Assembly (NCBI GenBank): GCA_036269075.1
Contig: DATASX010000117.1
Coordinates: 62,001-126,000, forward strand
Direction: 5' to 3'
DNA from: Sporichthyaceae bacterium
Lineage (GTDB): Bacteria > Actinomycetota > Actinomycetes > Sporichthyales > Sporichthyaceae
Length of the DNA: 64,000 bases
The notes under the pieces are model-generated. The model was not told the origin of the DNA and did no database searches. It was given only the letters and a program-made list of their open reading frames with translations. Shown one piece after another: positions 35,556-44,343 of the stretch; position 1 is the stretch's first letter, and every line of letters starts with the position of its first letter. Both the position numbers and the translations under genes were made by a program.

Positions 35556-38441
35556 TCAGAAAGCGTGGATGAGGTGGTTCACCGAGTCCGTGACGTGAGC
35601 GGCGGTGTCCGCCGTCGCGGTGGTGTCGGCCCCGTGGAGCGAGTTGGCCACGTTGTCCGCCGCGTGGGTGTCGATCGGCGCGGTCACGAGGTGCGACAGG
35701 TCGGTCGTCAGCCCGGAGACGTCACCGGTGGTCACCGCGTGCACGGCGTCGACCGCCGTGGTGACCGGCGTGGAGACGCCGACCGGAGCGAGGGCGGTCA
35801 CCGGGGCCACCGTGTGCACCGTGTCGGCCGCGGTCGTGACCGGAGCGGTGAGGGTTGCCAGCGGGCTGTTCTGCGAGTGCAGGACATCCAGCAGCGGTGA
35901 GGTGGTGGCGCCGACGTTCGAGACGACGCCGGGGGCGACGCTCGCGATCGGGCTCACCGTCGGGTTGGTCACCGTCGAGGTGATGCCGTCGAGTACGGCC
36001 GGGGCCACCGCGGTGGTGACCACGTGGTCCACGCTCGGCGAGACGTTGCTCAGGGCGCTGGTCGGCGCGGACAGGACCGTCGACGGGTCCACCGCGCTGG
36101 TGACCGGTGCCAGGACCCCGGTGTGCGGGTCCACGACGGTGGTCGCGCCGTTGAGGAGGTTGCTCACACCGGCGGTGGTCGTCGGGCTGGCGGCGCCGGT
36201 GGCGACCGGACCGGTCAGCACCGAGGTGACCGCGGTGATGGGCGCGGTCAGCGCGTTGATCGGTGCCAGGGCCGTGATCGGAGCCAGCGCCGTGACCGGA
36301 GCCAGCGCCGTGACCGGGGCCAGCGCGGTGACCGGAGAGGTCAGCGCGTTGATCGGAGCCAGGGCAGTCACCGGAGCCAGGGCCGTGATCGGCGACGTGA
36401 GCGCGCTGATCGGGCCGGTGGTGACCGGAACGCCTGCGGTCAGGCCGTCGGCGATCGGAGCCAAGGCGTTGATCGGGGCCAGGGCCGTGATCGGCGCGGT
36501 CAGCGCAGTGATCGGCGCGATGGCCGTGAGCCCGTCCGCGATGCCCGCAATCGGGGCCAGGGCGGTGATCGGCGCGAGAGCGGTGACCGGAGCGGTCAGC
36601 GCGTTCACACCGATCGGGGCTGTGAGACCGTCCGCGATGCCCGCGATCGGGGCCAGGGCCGTGAGGCCGTCGGCCACGCCACCGACCGGCGCGATCGCCG
36701 TCAGCCCGTCAGCGATGCCGGCGATCGGGGCCAGCGCCGTGATCGGTCCCGCGACCCCGGTGATGCCGGAGAGGGCGCCGATCGGGGCGGTCGCCGTCAG
36801 CCCGTCCGCGATGCCCGCGATCGGCGCCAGCGCGGTGACGCCGTCTAGGGCGTTCACCGGAGCCAGCGCCGTGACCGGAGCGGTCAGCGCGCTGATCGGG
36901 GCCACGGCCGTGAGGCCGTCGGCGATCGGAACCAGGGCGGTCAGCCCGTCGGCGACCGGAGCGATCGCGGTCAGGCCGTTGGCGATGCCGCCGGCGCCGA
37001 CGACCGGGTCGAGCACCGAGAGACCGATCGGCGCGGTGGCCACGATCGGGTTGAGCAGGTTCTCGGCGACGTCACCGACGTAGCCGACCTCTTCGCCGTT
37101 GCCGCCGAGGATCCCGGTGCCGGAGTTGAGGATCCCGCCGAGGCTGTCGGCGACGCTGCCCTGGTTGCTCAGGATGCCGGTGGTCGAGTCGAGGATGCCG
37201 TTCTGGTTGTTCAGGATCCCGCCGAGGCCGTCGGCGATGCCGCCCTGGCCGCTCAGGATGCCGGTGGCGGAGTCGAGCACGCCGTCGTGGAGCAGGCCGT
37301 TGGGGTTCAGCACGTCGGTGATCGGAGCGATCACGGTCGGGCTCAGGATGCCGCCGCCCAGTACGTCGTCGCCGTTGACCAGGCCGGACAGAACCGAGCT
37401 TCCGTCCAGGATCGGGAGGCCGTTGAGGATCGGGCTGCCGTTGAGGATCGGGCTGCCGTCGAGGATGCCGCCGAGACCGTTCAGCACGCCGCCCTGCAGC
37501 GCGTTGTTCAGGGTCCCGTCGAGGGTGCCGTTCGCGACCGCGCCCAGGATGCCGTTGGCGGAGCCGTTCAGCAGGCCGTTGGCCGAGCCGTTCAGCAGGC
37601 CGTCGCCGATGCCGGACAGGATGCTGCCGTTGCCGGACAGGATCCCGTTGCCGATGCCGTTGAGCAGGGTCGGGTCGAGCAGCCCGCCGTTGATCACGCC
37701 ACCGTTGAGCACGCCACCGGAGATCAGGCCGCCGTGGCTGAGGATGTCGCCGTTGATCAGCTGGTTGCCGATGCCGGTGTTCTGGGTGTCGTGGTCACCG
37801 TTGATGGTGTTGTCGCCGTTGCCCTGCACGTTCCCGTTGCCGACCTGGTTGCCGTCGCCGGCGATGTTGCCGTTGCCGACCTGGTCGTGGTCGCCGGTGG
37901 TGACCACGTTGCCGTTGCCGTTGACGGTCGCGTTCCGGTCCGTGTTGTTGTGGCTGTTGTTTCCGTTGTCGCTGTGATTCCCGTTATCGCTGTTCGTCGT
38001 CGTGTTGTTGCTGTTCGTCGTGTTGTTGCTGTTCGTCGTGTTGTTGCTGTTCGTCGTGGTCGTCGTCGTGTTGTTCGTCGTGTTGTTCGTCGTGTTGTTC
38101 GTGACCGTGTTCGTGGTCTCGTTGTGGGTGATGTTGGTGGTCTCGGTCCACCGGTAGTCCCGCAGGATGTGGTGGATCTTGCCGATGCCGTCGTGGTCGT
38201 GCTCGCCGTCCCAGCCCGAGTCCCAGCCCGCGCCGCCCGACTCGCCGCCGTGCCCCTCGCCGTTCGAGGCGATGCACGCGTGGTCGACGAGCGTGCGGCG
38301 GACCTCGTCGAGCTGGTCCCCGCAGTTGGTGTCGAAGCCGGCCGACGTCAGAGTCGCGACCGGGTCCTGGTTGAACGCCGCGCGGGCGTGGTCGTCACGC
38401 AGCAGGTTCAGGATCCAGTCGAGCATCGAGTGGTTCGCCAT
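35556..38441 (-). CDS. IniB-type protein 2, giant repeat protein
   Basis: This 961-residue protein begins with the IniB N-terminal domain (SMLDWILNLLRDDHARAAFN, then TLTSAGFDTNCGDQLDEVRR), with Cys at about 40 and 56. It then changes in blocks: acidic/Gly linker; Asn/Thr tract (NTTNNTTNNTTT and NSNNT units) at about 105-165; Gly-Asn repeats of the form QVGNGNI/VQGNGDN; LNGSANG, ILNGSPILNG and DGLGGIL blocks; a long array of TALAPI-type hexapeptides mixed with GIADGLTAI (about 470-730); and a Val/Thr-rich end. Such short periodic units suggest a beta-solenoid or extended fibre. GGGGAGATCAG precedes ATG 38441. No signal peptide or anchor is obvious. Confidence 0.82.
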   Translation of the reverse strand: MANHSMLDWILNLLRDDHARAAFNQDPVATLTSAGFDTNCGDQLDEVRRTLVDHACIASNGEGHGGESGGAGWDSGWDGEHDHDGIGKIHHILRDYRWTETTNITHNETTNTVTNNTTNNTTNNTTTTTTNSNNTTNSNNTTNSNNTTTNSDNGNHSDNGNNSHNNTDRNATVNGNGNVVTTGDHDQVGNGNIAGDGNQVGNGNVQGNGDNTINGDHDTQNTGIGNQLINGDILSHGGLISGGVLNGGVINGGLLDPTLLNGIGNGILSGNGSILSGIGDGLLNGSANGLLNGSANGILGAVANGTLDGTLNNALQGGVLNGLGGILDGSPILNGSPILNGLPILDGSSVLSGLVNGDDVLGGGILSPTVIAPITDVLNPNGLLHDGVLDSATGILSGQGGIADGLGGILNNQNGILDSTTGILSNQGSVADSLGGILNSGTGILGGNGEEVGYVGDVAENLLNPIVATAPIGLSVLDPVVGAGGIANGLTAIAPVADGLTALVPIADGLTAVAPISALTAPVTALAPVNALDGVTALAPIAGIADGLTATAPIGALSGITGVAGPITALAPIAGIADGLTAIAPVGGVADGLTALAPIAGIADGLTAPIGVNALTAPVTALAPITALAPIAGIADGLTAIAPITALTAPITALAPINALAPIADGLTAGVPVTTGPISALTSPITALAPVTALAPINALTSPVTALAPVTALAPVTALAPITALAPINALTAPITAVTSVLTGPVATGAASPTTTAGVSNLLNGATTVVDPHTGVLAPVTSAVDPSTVLSAPTSALSNVSPSVDHVVTTAVAPAVLDGITSTVTNPTVSPIASVAPGVVSNVGATTSPLLDVLHSQNSPLATLTAPVTTAADTVHTVAPVTALAPVGVSTPVTTAVDAVHAVTTGDVSGLTTDLSHLVTAPIDTHAADNVANSLHGADTTATADTAAHVTDSVNHLIHAF

Positions 38442-38486
38442 CTGATCTCCCCATCGGCAAGCACAGGCGGATCCTGCGCGTTCACC

Positions 38487-38504
38487 CTCCTCCGAACGGA
38501 GGAG
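38487..38504 (-). promoter_or_regulatory. 5' leader hairpin of iniB2 containing an SD-like sequence
   Basis: CTCCTCCG and CGGAGGAG pair over 8 bp with a 2-nt loop, 46-63 nt before the iniB2 start. The transcribed strand contains GGAGGAG with no start codon in phase nearby. Confidence 0.45.
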
Positions 38505-38540
38505 TCCCGCCCTTCACGCTAGGTCTGGAGGGGAAATGGA

Positions 38541-38556
38541 AATCGGGGGTATTCCC
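38541..38556 (-). promoter_or_regulatory. Shared ini upstream motif, iniB2 copy
   Basis: On the minus strand GGGAATACCCCCGATT, 100 nt before ATG 38441. It matches 13 of 16 bases of the iniB1 copy, at an almost equal distance to the start. Confidence 0.5.
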
Positions 38557-38721
38557 CGTCGACTGCCCTGGGGATAAGCACGTCGGAATACGGGGCAGCG
38601 AACTATGTCCGCCGCCGTTAGGGGTTTCCGGCATGTCATGTCTGCGTTGCCGCAATGGACCGGCAAATCCCGCGGCTCGAATCACCGGCCGCTGCGCTGG
38701 TCTCAACAGCGGGTGAATTGC

Positions 38722-39369
38722 TCAACCGGTGGCGTATCCGGCACCGGGGGCCAATGCGGAACCGCCGGCGGGCACCAGGGCGGCAACCGTCGCCTGGAGT
38801 GCTTCGGCAGCCAGCCGCGCCGAGTTGAGGTGATCGGCAACCGAACCACGAATCGGGTCCGGGACGGAGTAGTCCTCCGCGGACAACGCTGGGGTCATTC
38901 CGCGTGCACCGCGCGCCGCCGGGACCAGTGCCAGCGCCCGAGCCACCGGGTCGACCGGCAGACCGGACAGGTCGACCGATCCGACCAGACCAGCGAATTC
39001 CCGGACGGTGAAGACATTCGCCAACGATTTCGGACGGATCCGCAAGGCATCGGCACGATGCGCCGTGGTCGCGGTCAGCACCAGATCGGCGGTCGCAAGA
39101 TCGAGGGCGGTCAACTGCCGAGCCCGGAAATCCTGCGCGGCCGCCCCGGCCAACCCCCACGGTTCCAGGGCTCTCCGACTGGCCGGATGCATCGGCGCCC
39201 CGACCACCGCACCGACCCCGGCGCTGGTGACCTCGAACTCCTGCGCCGCGGCACCAAGGTGCACGTCGAGCAGGTGCCGGGTCAGAACCTGCGCAAACGG
39301 TGATCTGCAGATGTTTCCGGTGCAGACGAACAGAACTCGAAATTTCCGACCCGCGGCATTCTCAGGCAT
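38722..39369 (-). CDS. Low-molecular-weight protein tyrosine phosphatase (Wzb-like)
   Basis: This 215-residue protein has the LMW-PTP P-loop VLFVCTGNICRSPFAQ near residue 15, with nucleophile Cys and the CX5R loop. The general-acid region VPDPIRG is near residue 172, giving the DP motif of the family. It is a little longer than the usual 150-160 residues, with an Ala-rich middle. In exopolysaccharide clusters such phosphatases (Wzb) reverse autophosphorylation of the Wzc kinase, and a Wzc-like protein is encoded at 52429-53985. It lies between iniB2 and the LPXTG-like gene, on the same strand as iniB2. Confidence 0.88.
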   Translation of the reverse strand: MPENAAGRKFRVLFVCTGNICRSPFAQVLTRHLLDVHLGAAAQEFEVTSAGVGAVVGAPMHPASRRALEPWGLAGAAAQDFRARQLTALDLATADLVLTATTAHRADALRIRPKSLANVFTVREFAGLVGSVDLSGLPVDPVARALALVPAARGARGMTPALSAEDYSVPDPIRGSVADHLNSARLAAEALQATVAALVPAGGSALAPGAGYATG

Positions 39370-39599
39370 TTGCGTTCCCCTCCAAGATCACGTTATCCCG
39401 TTGAGCCAGGGGGATCGAGCTGGCAGGCCCGAGCGGCTGCCTCGATTTCTGACGTGCCGGAACGTTCAGTTGATCACGCCAATCGGCATGACGAAGAGGT
39501 GTGTCCTGCACATTTTCCGGGCCGACCCGAATCCCTACGATTCACGGCGGGGAGAGGCGTCCAAGCGTTTCGGGCGCCACAGCTGGGGAGGAAATCGGC

Positions 39600-40280
39600 A
39601 TGAAGCTCAAAACAGGCGTGGTGGCCTGCGGCGCCGCGTTGGGGCTGACCAGCGTCGTAGCGCTCGGCACGGGGACCGCGTTCGCCGCGCCCTACGTCCA
39701 CAACCCGACGCTGGTCGTCAGCAACCCGAACCCGTTCGCCGGTGAGAACGACGGAGTGCGCGGCTTCGGTTACGTGCCGAACGAGATCGTGTCCATCGAC
39801 GGCCACTCGGTCCCGGTGCACTTCGCCAACGTCCCCGACGGCCCGACCGGGAGGTTCACCCTCCAGATCACCATCCCCGAAGACTGGTGCGGCCAACGGC
39901 ACACGATCACCGGCACCGGCACCACCGGCGACTCCGCCTCTGCCGAACTGTTCGTCCGGGGCTGCGGCGGGGGAGGGGGAGGGGGCGGCGGCGGCGACCA
40001 CCATCACCATCACCACCGGTTCCACCACGAGCACGGTGGCTTCGGCGGCGGCGGCTACTGCGACGACAGCGGACCCACCGACGACCCCGCATACGACGAC
40101 GCCTACAGCGACGACGCGACCGACTCGTGCTACGAGCCCGGCGACCCCGGTTACGACGACGACGGGCCGCTGCCGAGCACCGGCGCCAAGGTGGCCGGGA
40201 TCGGCGGGGCAGGTGCGGCGCTGATCGCCGGCGGTGTGCTGTTGACCGTCCGCCGACGCCGCCGGACCGTCAGCGACTGA
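39600..40280 (+). CDS. LPXTG-like cell-wall protein with Gly run and His cluster
   Basis: This 226-residue protein starts at ATG 39600 behind GGGGAGGAAA. It has a signal peptide ([19 protein letters not shown] with AFA-AP cleavage near residue 30) and an Ig/IPT-like beta domain ([16 protein letters not shown] to [10 protein letters not shown]). A run of ten Gly, Asp and six His follows, then a Gly/His-rich segment, an Asp/Tyr-rich acidic stretch and a sorting signal LPSTGA with a hydrophobic helix and RRRRR end. Sortase anchoring is expected from the LPXTG-like motif. No sortase gene is in the window. The natural His cluster suggests metal binding. It sits just before gmd. Confidence 0.82.
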   Translation: MKLKTGVVACGAALGLTSVVALGTGTAFAAPYVHNPTLVVSNPNPFAGENDGVRGFGYVPNEIVSIDGHSVPVHFANVPDGPTGRFTLQITIPEDWCGQRHTITGTGTTGDSASAELFVRGCGGGGGGGGGGDHHHHHHRFHHEHGGFGGGGYCDDSGPTDDPAYDDAYSDDATDSCYEPGDPGYDDDGPLPSTGAKVAGIGGAGAALIAGGVLLTVRRRRRTVSD

Positions 40281-40315
40281 TTCGCTCGTCCTGTCCCCTA
40301 CTACGTCGCAGGCTT

Positions 40316-40355
40316 CGTGGGTGCCTGATCCGCGCGCCCACGGCCGCTTATTTTT
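40316..40355 (+). terminator. Likely terminator of LPXTG-like gene
   Basis: CGTGGGTGC and GCGCCCACG form a 9-bp stem with one G-T pair. TTATTTTT follows 5 nt later. It is 36 nt after the stop codon and before gmd. Confidence 0.6.
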
Positions 40356-40480
40356 GGCCTGATTGTCCGATCTGTGGGCCGATCACCCTTTTGGATCAAT
40401 CCGCTCCGGATTGTGCCGCCTGCCGACCTACGCTCCGGATGCAGCCAAGTACACGCTCGCCGTTGCGTTCGGGGGAATCG

Positions 40481-41524
40481 ATGAGCCGGATAGCGTTGAT
40501 CACTGGTATCACCGGACAGGACGGCTCGTACCTGGCCGAGCTTCTGCTGGCCAAGGGTTACGAGGTCCACGGTCTGATCCGCCGAGCCTCCACGTTCAAC
40601 ACCGAACGCCTCGACGACGTCTACCAAGACCCGCACGACGCGCACCGCCGGCTGTTCCTGCACTACGGCGACCTGACCGAAGGCGGCGGGCTGGTCAACC
40701 TGCTTCGGACGGTCACGCCCCACGAGGTTTACAACCTTGGCGCGCAGAGCCATGTCCGGGTGAGTTTCGAAATGCCGGAGTACACCGGCGACGTGACCGC
40801 GATCGGCACGATCCGCTTGTTGGAGGCGATCCGCAACGCCGGGATCGAGACGCGCTTCTATCAGGCCTCGAGCTCCGAGCTTTACGGTTCGACACCGCCG
40901 CCGCAGAATGAGCAGACCCCGTTCCACCCGCGGTCTCCCTACGCCATCGCGAAGCTCTACGCCTACTGGGCTGTGGTCAATTATCGCGAGGCCTACGACA
41001 TGTACGCCGCGAACGGCATTCTGTTCAACCACGAGAGCCCCCGGCGCGGCGAGACCTTCGTGACCCGCAAGATCACCCGCGGCGTCGCGATGATCGCGGC
41101 CGGCCTCCAGGATGCCCTCTACCTCGGCAATCTGGACGCCGTCCGTGACTGGGGTTACGCCGCGGAGTACGTCGAAGGCATGTGGCGGATGCTGCAGCAG
41201 GACCAACCCTCCGACTACGTCCTTGCAACTGGGAAGGCGGCCAGTGTCCGCGACTTCTGCGCGGTTGCATTCGCCGCGGCCGAACTGGACTGGGAGCGGT
41301 ACGTCCGTTACGACGCCGCCTACGAGCGCCCCAGCGAAGTCGCTGCACTGATCGGTGACGCCTCGAAGGCCGAACGCGAGCTGGGTTGGCAAGCTCGGAC
41401 GGACTGGCGTGCCCTCGCTACGTTGATGGTGGACCACGACCGCCAGAAGCTGGACGACGCGCTGTCCGGTCGGCTGGTCCGGGCGGCGGCCGCGATGATC
41501 CCCGCAGCCCGCAGCCACGCCTGA
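40481..41524 (+). CDS. gmd: GDP-mannose 4,6-dehydratase
   Basis: This 347-residue extended short-chain dehydrogenase converts GDP-D-mannose to GDP-4-keto-6-deoxymannose, the first step to GDP-L-fucose. The cofactor motif is [17 protein letters not shown] at the start. [19 protein letters not shown] and the catalytic set SSSELYG...[12 protein letters not shown] (Tyr-x3-Lys) are clear, and [15 protein letters not shown] is family-specific. GGGGGAA precedes ATG 40481. The open frame begins much further left in the preceding gene, but only this part is conserved. Fcl, the next enzyme, is encoded at 49935-50867 on the other strand, so the cluster probably makes a fucose-containing polysaccharide. 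Confidence 0.96.
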   Translation: MSRIALITGITGQDGSYLAELLLAKGYEVHGLIRRASTFNTERLDDVYQDPHDAHRRLFLHYGDLTEGGGLVNLLRTVTPHEVYNLGAQSHVRVSFEMPEYTGDVTAIGTIRLLEAIRNAGIETRFYQASSSELYGSTPPPQNEQTPFHPRSPYAIAKLYAYWAVVNYREAYDMYAANGILFNHESPRRGETFVTRKITRGVAMIAAGLQDALYLGNLDAVRDWGYAAEYVEGMWRMLQQDQPSDYVLATGKAASVRDFCAVAFAAAELDWERYVRYDAAYERPSEVAALIGDASKAERELGWQARTDWRALATLMVDHDRQKLDDALSGRLVRAAAAMIPAARSHA

Positions 41525-41654
41525 CAATCTCCGCGGTACCGCGGCGGGCCGTACCTCGACGCGCAGTGGTGGACCACGCCGCAGATGGGCGAGCGGGCAC
41601 GGCGAACGCTCACTCAGGCGGATCAATCAGCCCGGAACGTCTGCACAGAACAAC

Positions 41655-41660
41655 TACGCT
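41655..41660 (+). promoter_or_regulatory. Candidate -10 box for leaderless flippase transcript
   Basis: TACGCT lies 6 nt before GTG 41667, supporting that start over the later GTG 41724. Confidence 0.4.
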
Positions 41661-41666
41661 CGGCCC

Positions 41667-43175
41667 GTGCTCCGCGGCGGGACGGAGCACCCGCTCGCTT
41701 GCTCTCGAGAGTTGAGGACGACCGTGCACTCGACCGACGCTCGTTCGGCGCTGGTCCGGCCGGCACGACCCTTCCTGTCGGACGAGCTCACCCGCGCGTC
41801 TGGCGGGGCGCTTCTCGCCCAACTGATCACCGTGCCCATCTGGGGCATCAGCGGGTTGATCTCCGCCCGAATCCAGGTCGTCAGTCTGGGTCCTTCCGGA
41901 TACGGATCGGTGTCGATAATCACGAGCCTGCCGGCCCTTCTGCCGTTCGCCAATCTCGGTGTCGGCGCCGACGTGGTCAACAGCGCCGGCGGCCGCAAGG
42001 CCGAGGTTTTGCAGACGTTCGGCAGAAGCTTCCGGATTCTGGTGCGCAACTGTCTCTTGCTGTGTCTCGCGGCGATAGCGCTGGGGGCGATGCGCCTGTG
42101 GCACGTGCTGCTCAAGTTCCCGGCCGATAATGCACTCGAGGCCAGTGCCACGGCCGGAATAGTCCTCTTCGCCGTTTCGCTACCGCTCGGGCTGGGATAT
42201 TCCCTGGCCCTGGGCGCCGGCCGAAATCGTGAGGTCATCTGTCTCCAGGCGATCAGTCCGGTCGTCAACATCGCGATTCTTTGTGCGCTCCCTCAATGGA
42301 CGACCAATCCCTACTGGTACGTCCTGACGCTGATGGCCACGCCGTTGCCCGGCGCCGTTCTGGCCTGTCGGCTCGGCGCCCGGGCACTGAACGTGCCCAT
42401 CGGGGACTTGCTCGCCGTTTGTCGGTTCCGGTCGTCCGGTCGGGTCACACACTCGGTGGCGCGCGGAATGATGGTGGTCTCGCTCGCATGCCCGCTGACC
42501 TATCACACCGACCGGATCGTGATCAGTCACATGCTGGGCACGGTGGCCGTCGCCCGCTACAGCGCGGCGGCCTCCCTGCAGGGCCTGGGTATCGGCCTCG
42601 TGACTTCGGCGGGCATGGCGCTGTGGCCCAAATTCGCGCAGCGTCGCCGCGAGGGGCGGACCGGCTTGACCGACCTGGGCCGAACCACCCTCTGGTTCGC
42701 CGCCGGCGTCGCCCCGATGGCCGCCTTGCTCGTACTTTTCATCCCATGGGCGACCGCTTTGATGACCCACGGGCAGGTAACGGCCGACCGGGGACTCGCC
42801 GTCGCGTTTGCCCTCCTCCTGGTCGTGATCGCGACTCACCTGCCGTCCGGCATGCTCCTCACCGACGCGTTCGGCTTCCGCGTCCAAGCCTGGGGCCACG
42901 CCTTGATGGCCTTGACCAGCATCGTGCTCTCGATCGTGCTCTGTGCCAGGGTGGGCGTCGCGGGACCCGTCCTCGCCTCCTCCATCGCCTTCGTCACCTG
43001 CGTCTGGCCTGCCACCGCGATCGGCCTACGAAAGGTGCACGCGGGCAGTCGAACCGGCCACGCCTCGGCTGCGAAGACACTTGACACCGCATCCCTGGCC
43101 ACGCCCTGCGCCATCCCGTCGAGCCGCTCGGCGGAAGCCGCCCAGCCGAGTTCCCCGACGGGCACCGCCTCCTGA
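41667..43175 (+). CDS. Polysaccharide flippase (Wzx-like, MOP superfamily)
   Basis: This 502-residue protein has about 12 hydrophobic helices in two bundles, with segments such as LLAQLITVPIWGISGLISAR, ATAGIVLFAVSLPLGLGYSL and GVAPMAALLVLFIPWATALM. The architecture and its place in a polysaccharide cluster point to Wzx-type export of lipid-linked repeat units. The family has little sequence identity, so the assignment rests on topology. The C-terminal 45 residues are Ala/Ser-rich and cytoplasmic. The start GTG 41667 matches the leaderless pattern; GTG 41724 is the alternative. It lies 142 nt after gmd and converges with the glycosyltransferase gene at 43231. Confidence 0.8.
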   Translation: MLRGGTEHPLACSRELRTTVHSTDARSALVRPARPFLSDELTRASGGALLAQLITVPIWGISGLISARIQVVSLGPSGYGSVSIITSLPALLPFANLGVGADVVNSAGGRKAEVLQTFGRSFRILVRNCLLLCLAAIALGAMRLWHVLLKFPADNALEASATAGIVLFAVSLPLGLGYSLALGAGRNREVICLQAISPVVNIAILCALPQWTTNPYWYVLTLMATPLPGAVLACRLGARALNVPIGDLLAVCRFRSSGRVTHSVARGMMVVSLACPLTYHTDRIVISHMLGTVAVARYSAAASLQGLGIGLVTSAGMALWPKFAQRRREGRTGLTDLGRTTLWFAAGVAPMAALLVLFIPWATALMTHGQVTADRGLAVAFALLLVVIATHLPSGMLLTDAFGFRVQAWGHALMALTSIVLSIVLCARVGVAGPVLASSIAFVTCVWPATAIGLRKVHAGSRTGHASAAKTLDTASLATPCAIPSSRSAEAAQPSSPTGTAS

Positions 43176-43230
43176 CCCTCGTACCGAGGCCGAGACTCAG
43201 AAGTCCGATCATGCCCGCGGCCGATCGGCA

Positions 43231-44343
43231 TCAACTACGCTGCGCGGCGCAGTAGACGGTCTCCAACCGGTCCACCACCGCCTCGACGCTGAGCCAGTCG
43301 CGCAGCGCCTCGTCGGCACAGGCGAGCTGCCGGGCCCGGAATTCCGAGTCGGCCAAAAGCGCGATGACGGCCGACGCGAGCGCCTCCGGACTGCCGTCGG
43401 TGACCGTGGCGGCGCCTCGGTCTCGCAGTTCCTGCGCTATGCCGCAATCGGCGGTCAGGACTGCCGGGGTCCCGGCGGACATGGCTTCGAGGACGGTCAT
43501 CGGGAAAACCTCGCCGACGCTGGGCAACACGTACACCGAGGCTCGCTGCATCTCTGCCCGCGCACCGCCCTGCGGGACGACCCCGCGGTAGCGGACACGG
43601 CCACCGAGGCCGTGCTCCGCCAGGTATGCGCGCAGCGCAGGCAAATCGCCTTGGTCCGGCCCGATAATCTCGAAGTCGGCCGGGCATCCGGCCGCCACCA
43701 GCAGGGCGGCCATTCGTGCGAAGGCCAGGACTCGTTTGCGGGGGTGCAACCGCGCCAGGAACATCACCACCGGCCGACCATCGTCCTCACACCGCGGCGT
43801 CCAGGCCGGCGACGGAACGCCATTGGCCACGGTACGTATGCGGCTCGGATCCCTCGTCAAGCCCGCCACGCCTCGGCGTTCGTCGTCGGTCAGCACGAGC
43901 ACGGTGTCAGCGCCGTCGAGAACCCGCCGGGTTGCCAAGCAATCGACGAGCCGGACCGCAGCTCGCGATCTTGGCATGATCATGCCGTGCGTCTGGACCA
44001 CAACCTTTCGGGCCCCGCCGAGCCCGAGTCGCGCCGCAGCCAAGGTGATCAGGTCGCGTCCCAGATGGATATGGACGGCGTCGTACCTGTCACGGTTGCG
44101 CAGCAGGTACAACCAGAGGTGCGGGGACGCGAGGCCGACGAAACCCGGGCCCACTCGGTGCACCCGGAACAAGCGGTGGTGCACCAGCGATTCCGGCAGT
44201 TCCGCACGTCCGTCCCACCCGGCCAACAGCTCCACCTCGTGGCCGCGCCGGGCCAACTCCTCGGCCTGAGCCAACGCCACCGAGATCGGACCGCCGAACG
44301 CGCCGTCGACCGAGAGGTAGGTGACGACGTGGGCGATCCTCAC
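43231..44343 (-). CDS. Family 4 glycosyltransferase (GT-B)
   Basis: This 370-residue enzyme begins VRIAHVVTYLSVDGAFGGP, a typical GT4 N-terminus with donor/acceptor loop. The C-terminal nucleotide-sugar domain has VVMFLARLHPRKRVLAFARM, FEIIGPDQGDLPALRAYL and the EX7E region VGEVFPMTVLEAMSAGTPAV. It should add a sugar to the lipid-linked repeat unit; the sugar and linkage cannot be told. The start is GTG 44343, overlapping the acetyltransferase stop as GTGA. The extension to 44391 is unsupported. It is last in the minus-strand polysaccharide run and converges with the flippase gene. Confidence 0.9.
   Translation of the reverse strand: MRIAHVVTYLSVDGAFGGPISVALAQAEELARRGHEVELLAGWDGRAELPESLVHHRLFRVHRVGPGFVGLASPHLWLYLLRNRDRYDAVHIHLGRDLITLAAARLGLGGARKVVVQTHGMIMPRSRAAVRLVDCLATRRVLDGADTVLVLTDDERRGVAGLTRDPSRIRTVANGVPSPAWTPRCEDDGRPVVMFLARLHPRKRVLAFARMAALLVAAGCPADFEIIGPDQGDLPALRAYLAEHGLGGRVRYRGVVPQGGARAEMQRASVYVLPSVGEVFPMTVLEAMSAGTPAVLTADCGIAQELRDRGAATVTDGSPEALASAVIALLADSEFRARQLACADEALRDWLSVEAVVDRLETVYCAAQRS

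Noticed and set aside
36200-37000. Dense direct repeats resembling a CRISPR or minisatellite array
   Set aside because: The repeats are short, coding (TALAPI-type hexapeptides) and vary by codon. There are no unique spacers of constant length and no cas genes.
35605-37083. Plus-strand frame rich in Val/Ala/Pro repeats
   Set aside because: It mirrors the TALAPI repeats of iniB2. The minus frame has an IniB domain, an SD sequence and a terminator.
37985-38120. Trinucleotide-type GTTGTT tract as a non-coding microsatellite
   Set aside because: It encodes the Asn/Thr tract of iniB2 in an unbroken frame, so it is a coding repeat.
39970-40020. Hexahistidine codons as vector contamination
   Set aside because: The run is embedded in a natural Gly/His-rich segment with matching GC content and a complete sorting signal. 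No vector sequence flanks it.
41530-41545. CCGCGGTACCGCGG palindrome after gmd as a terminator
   Set aside because: It has no loop and no T-tract. It may be a chance GC-rich palindrome.
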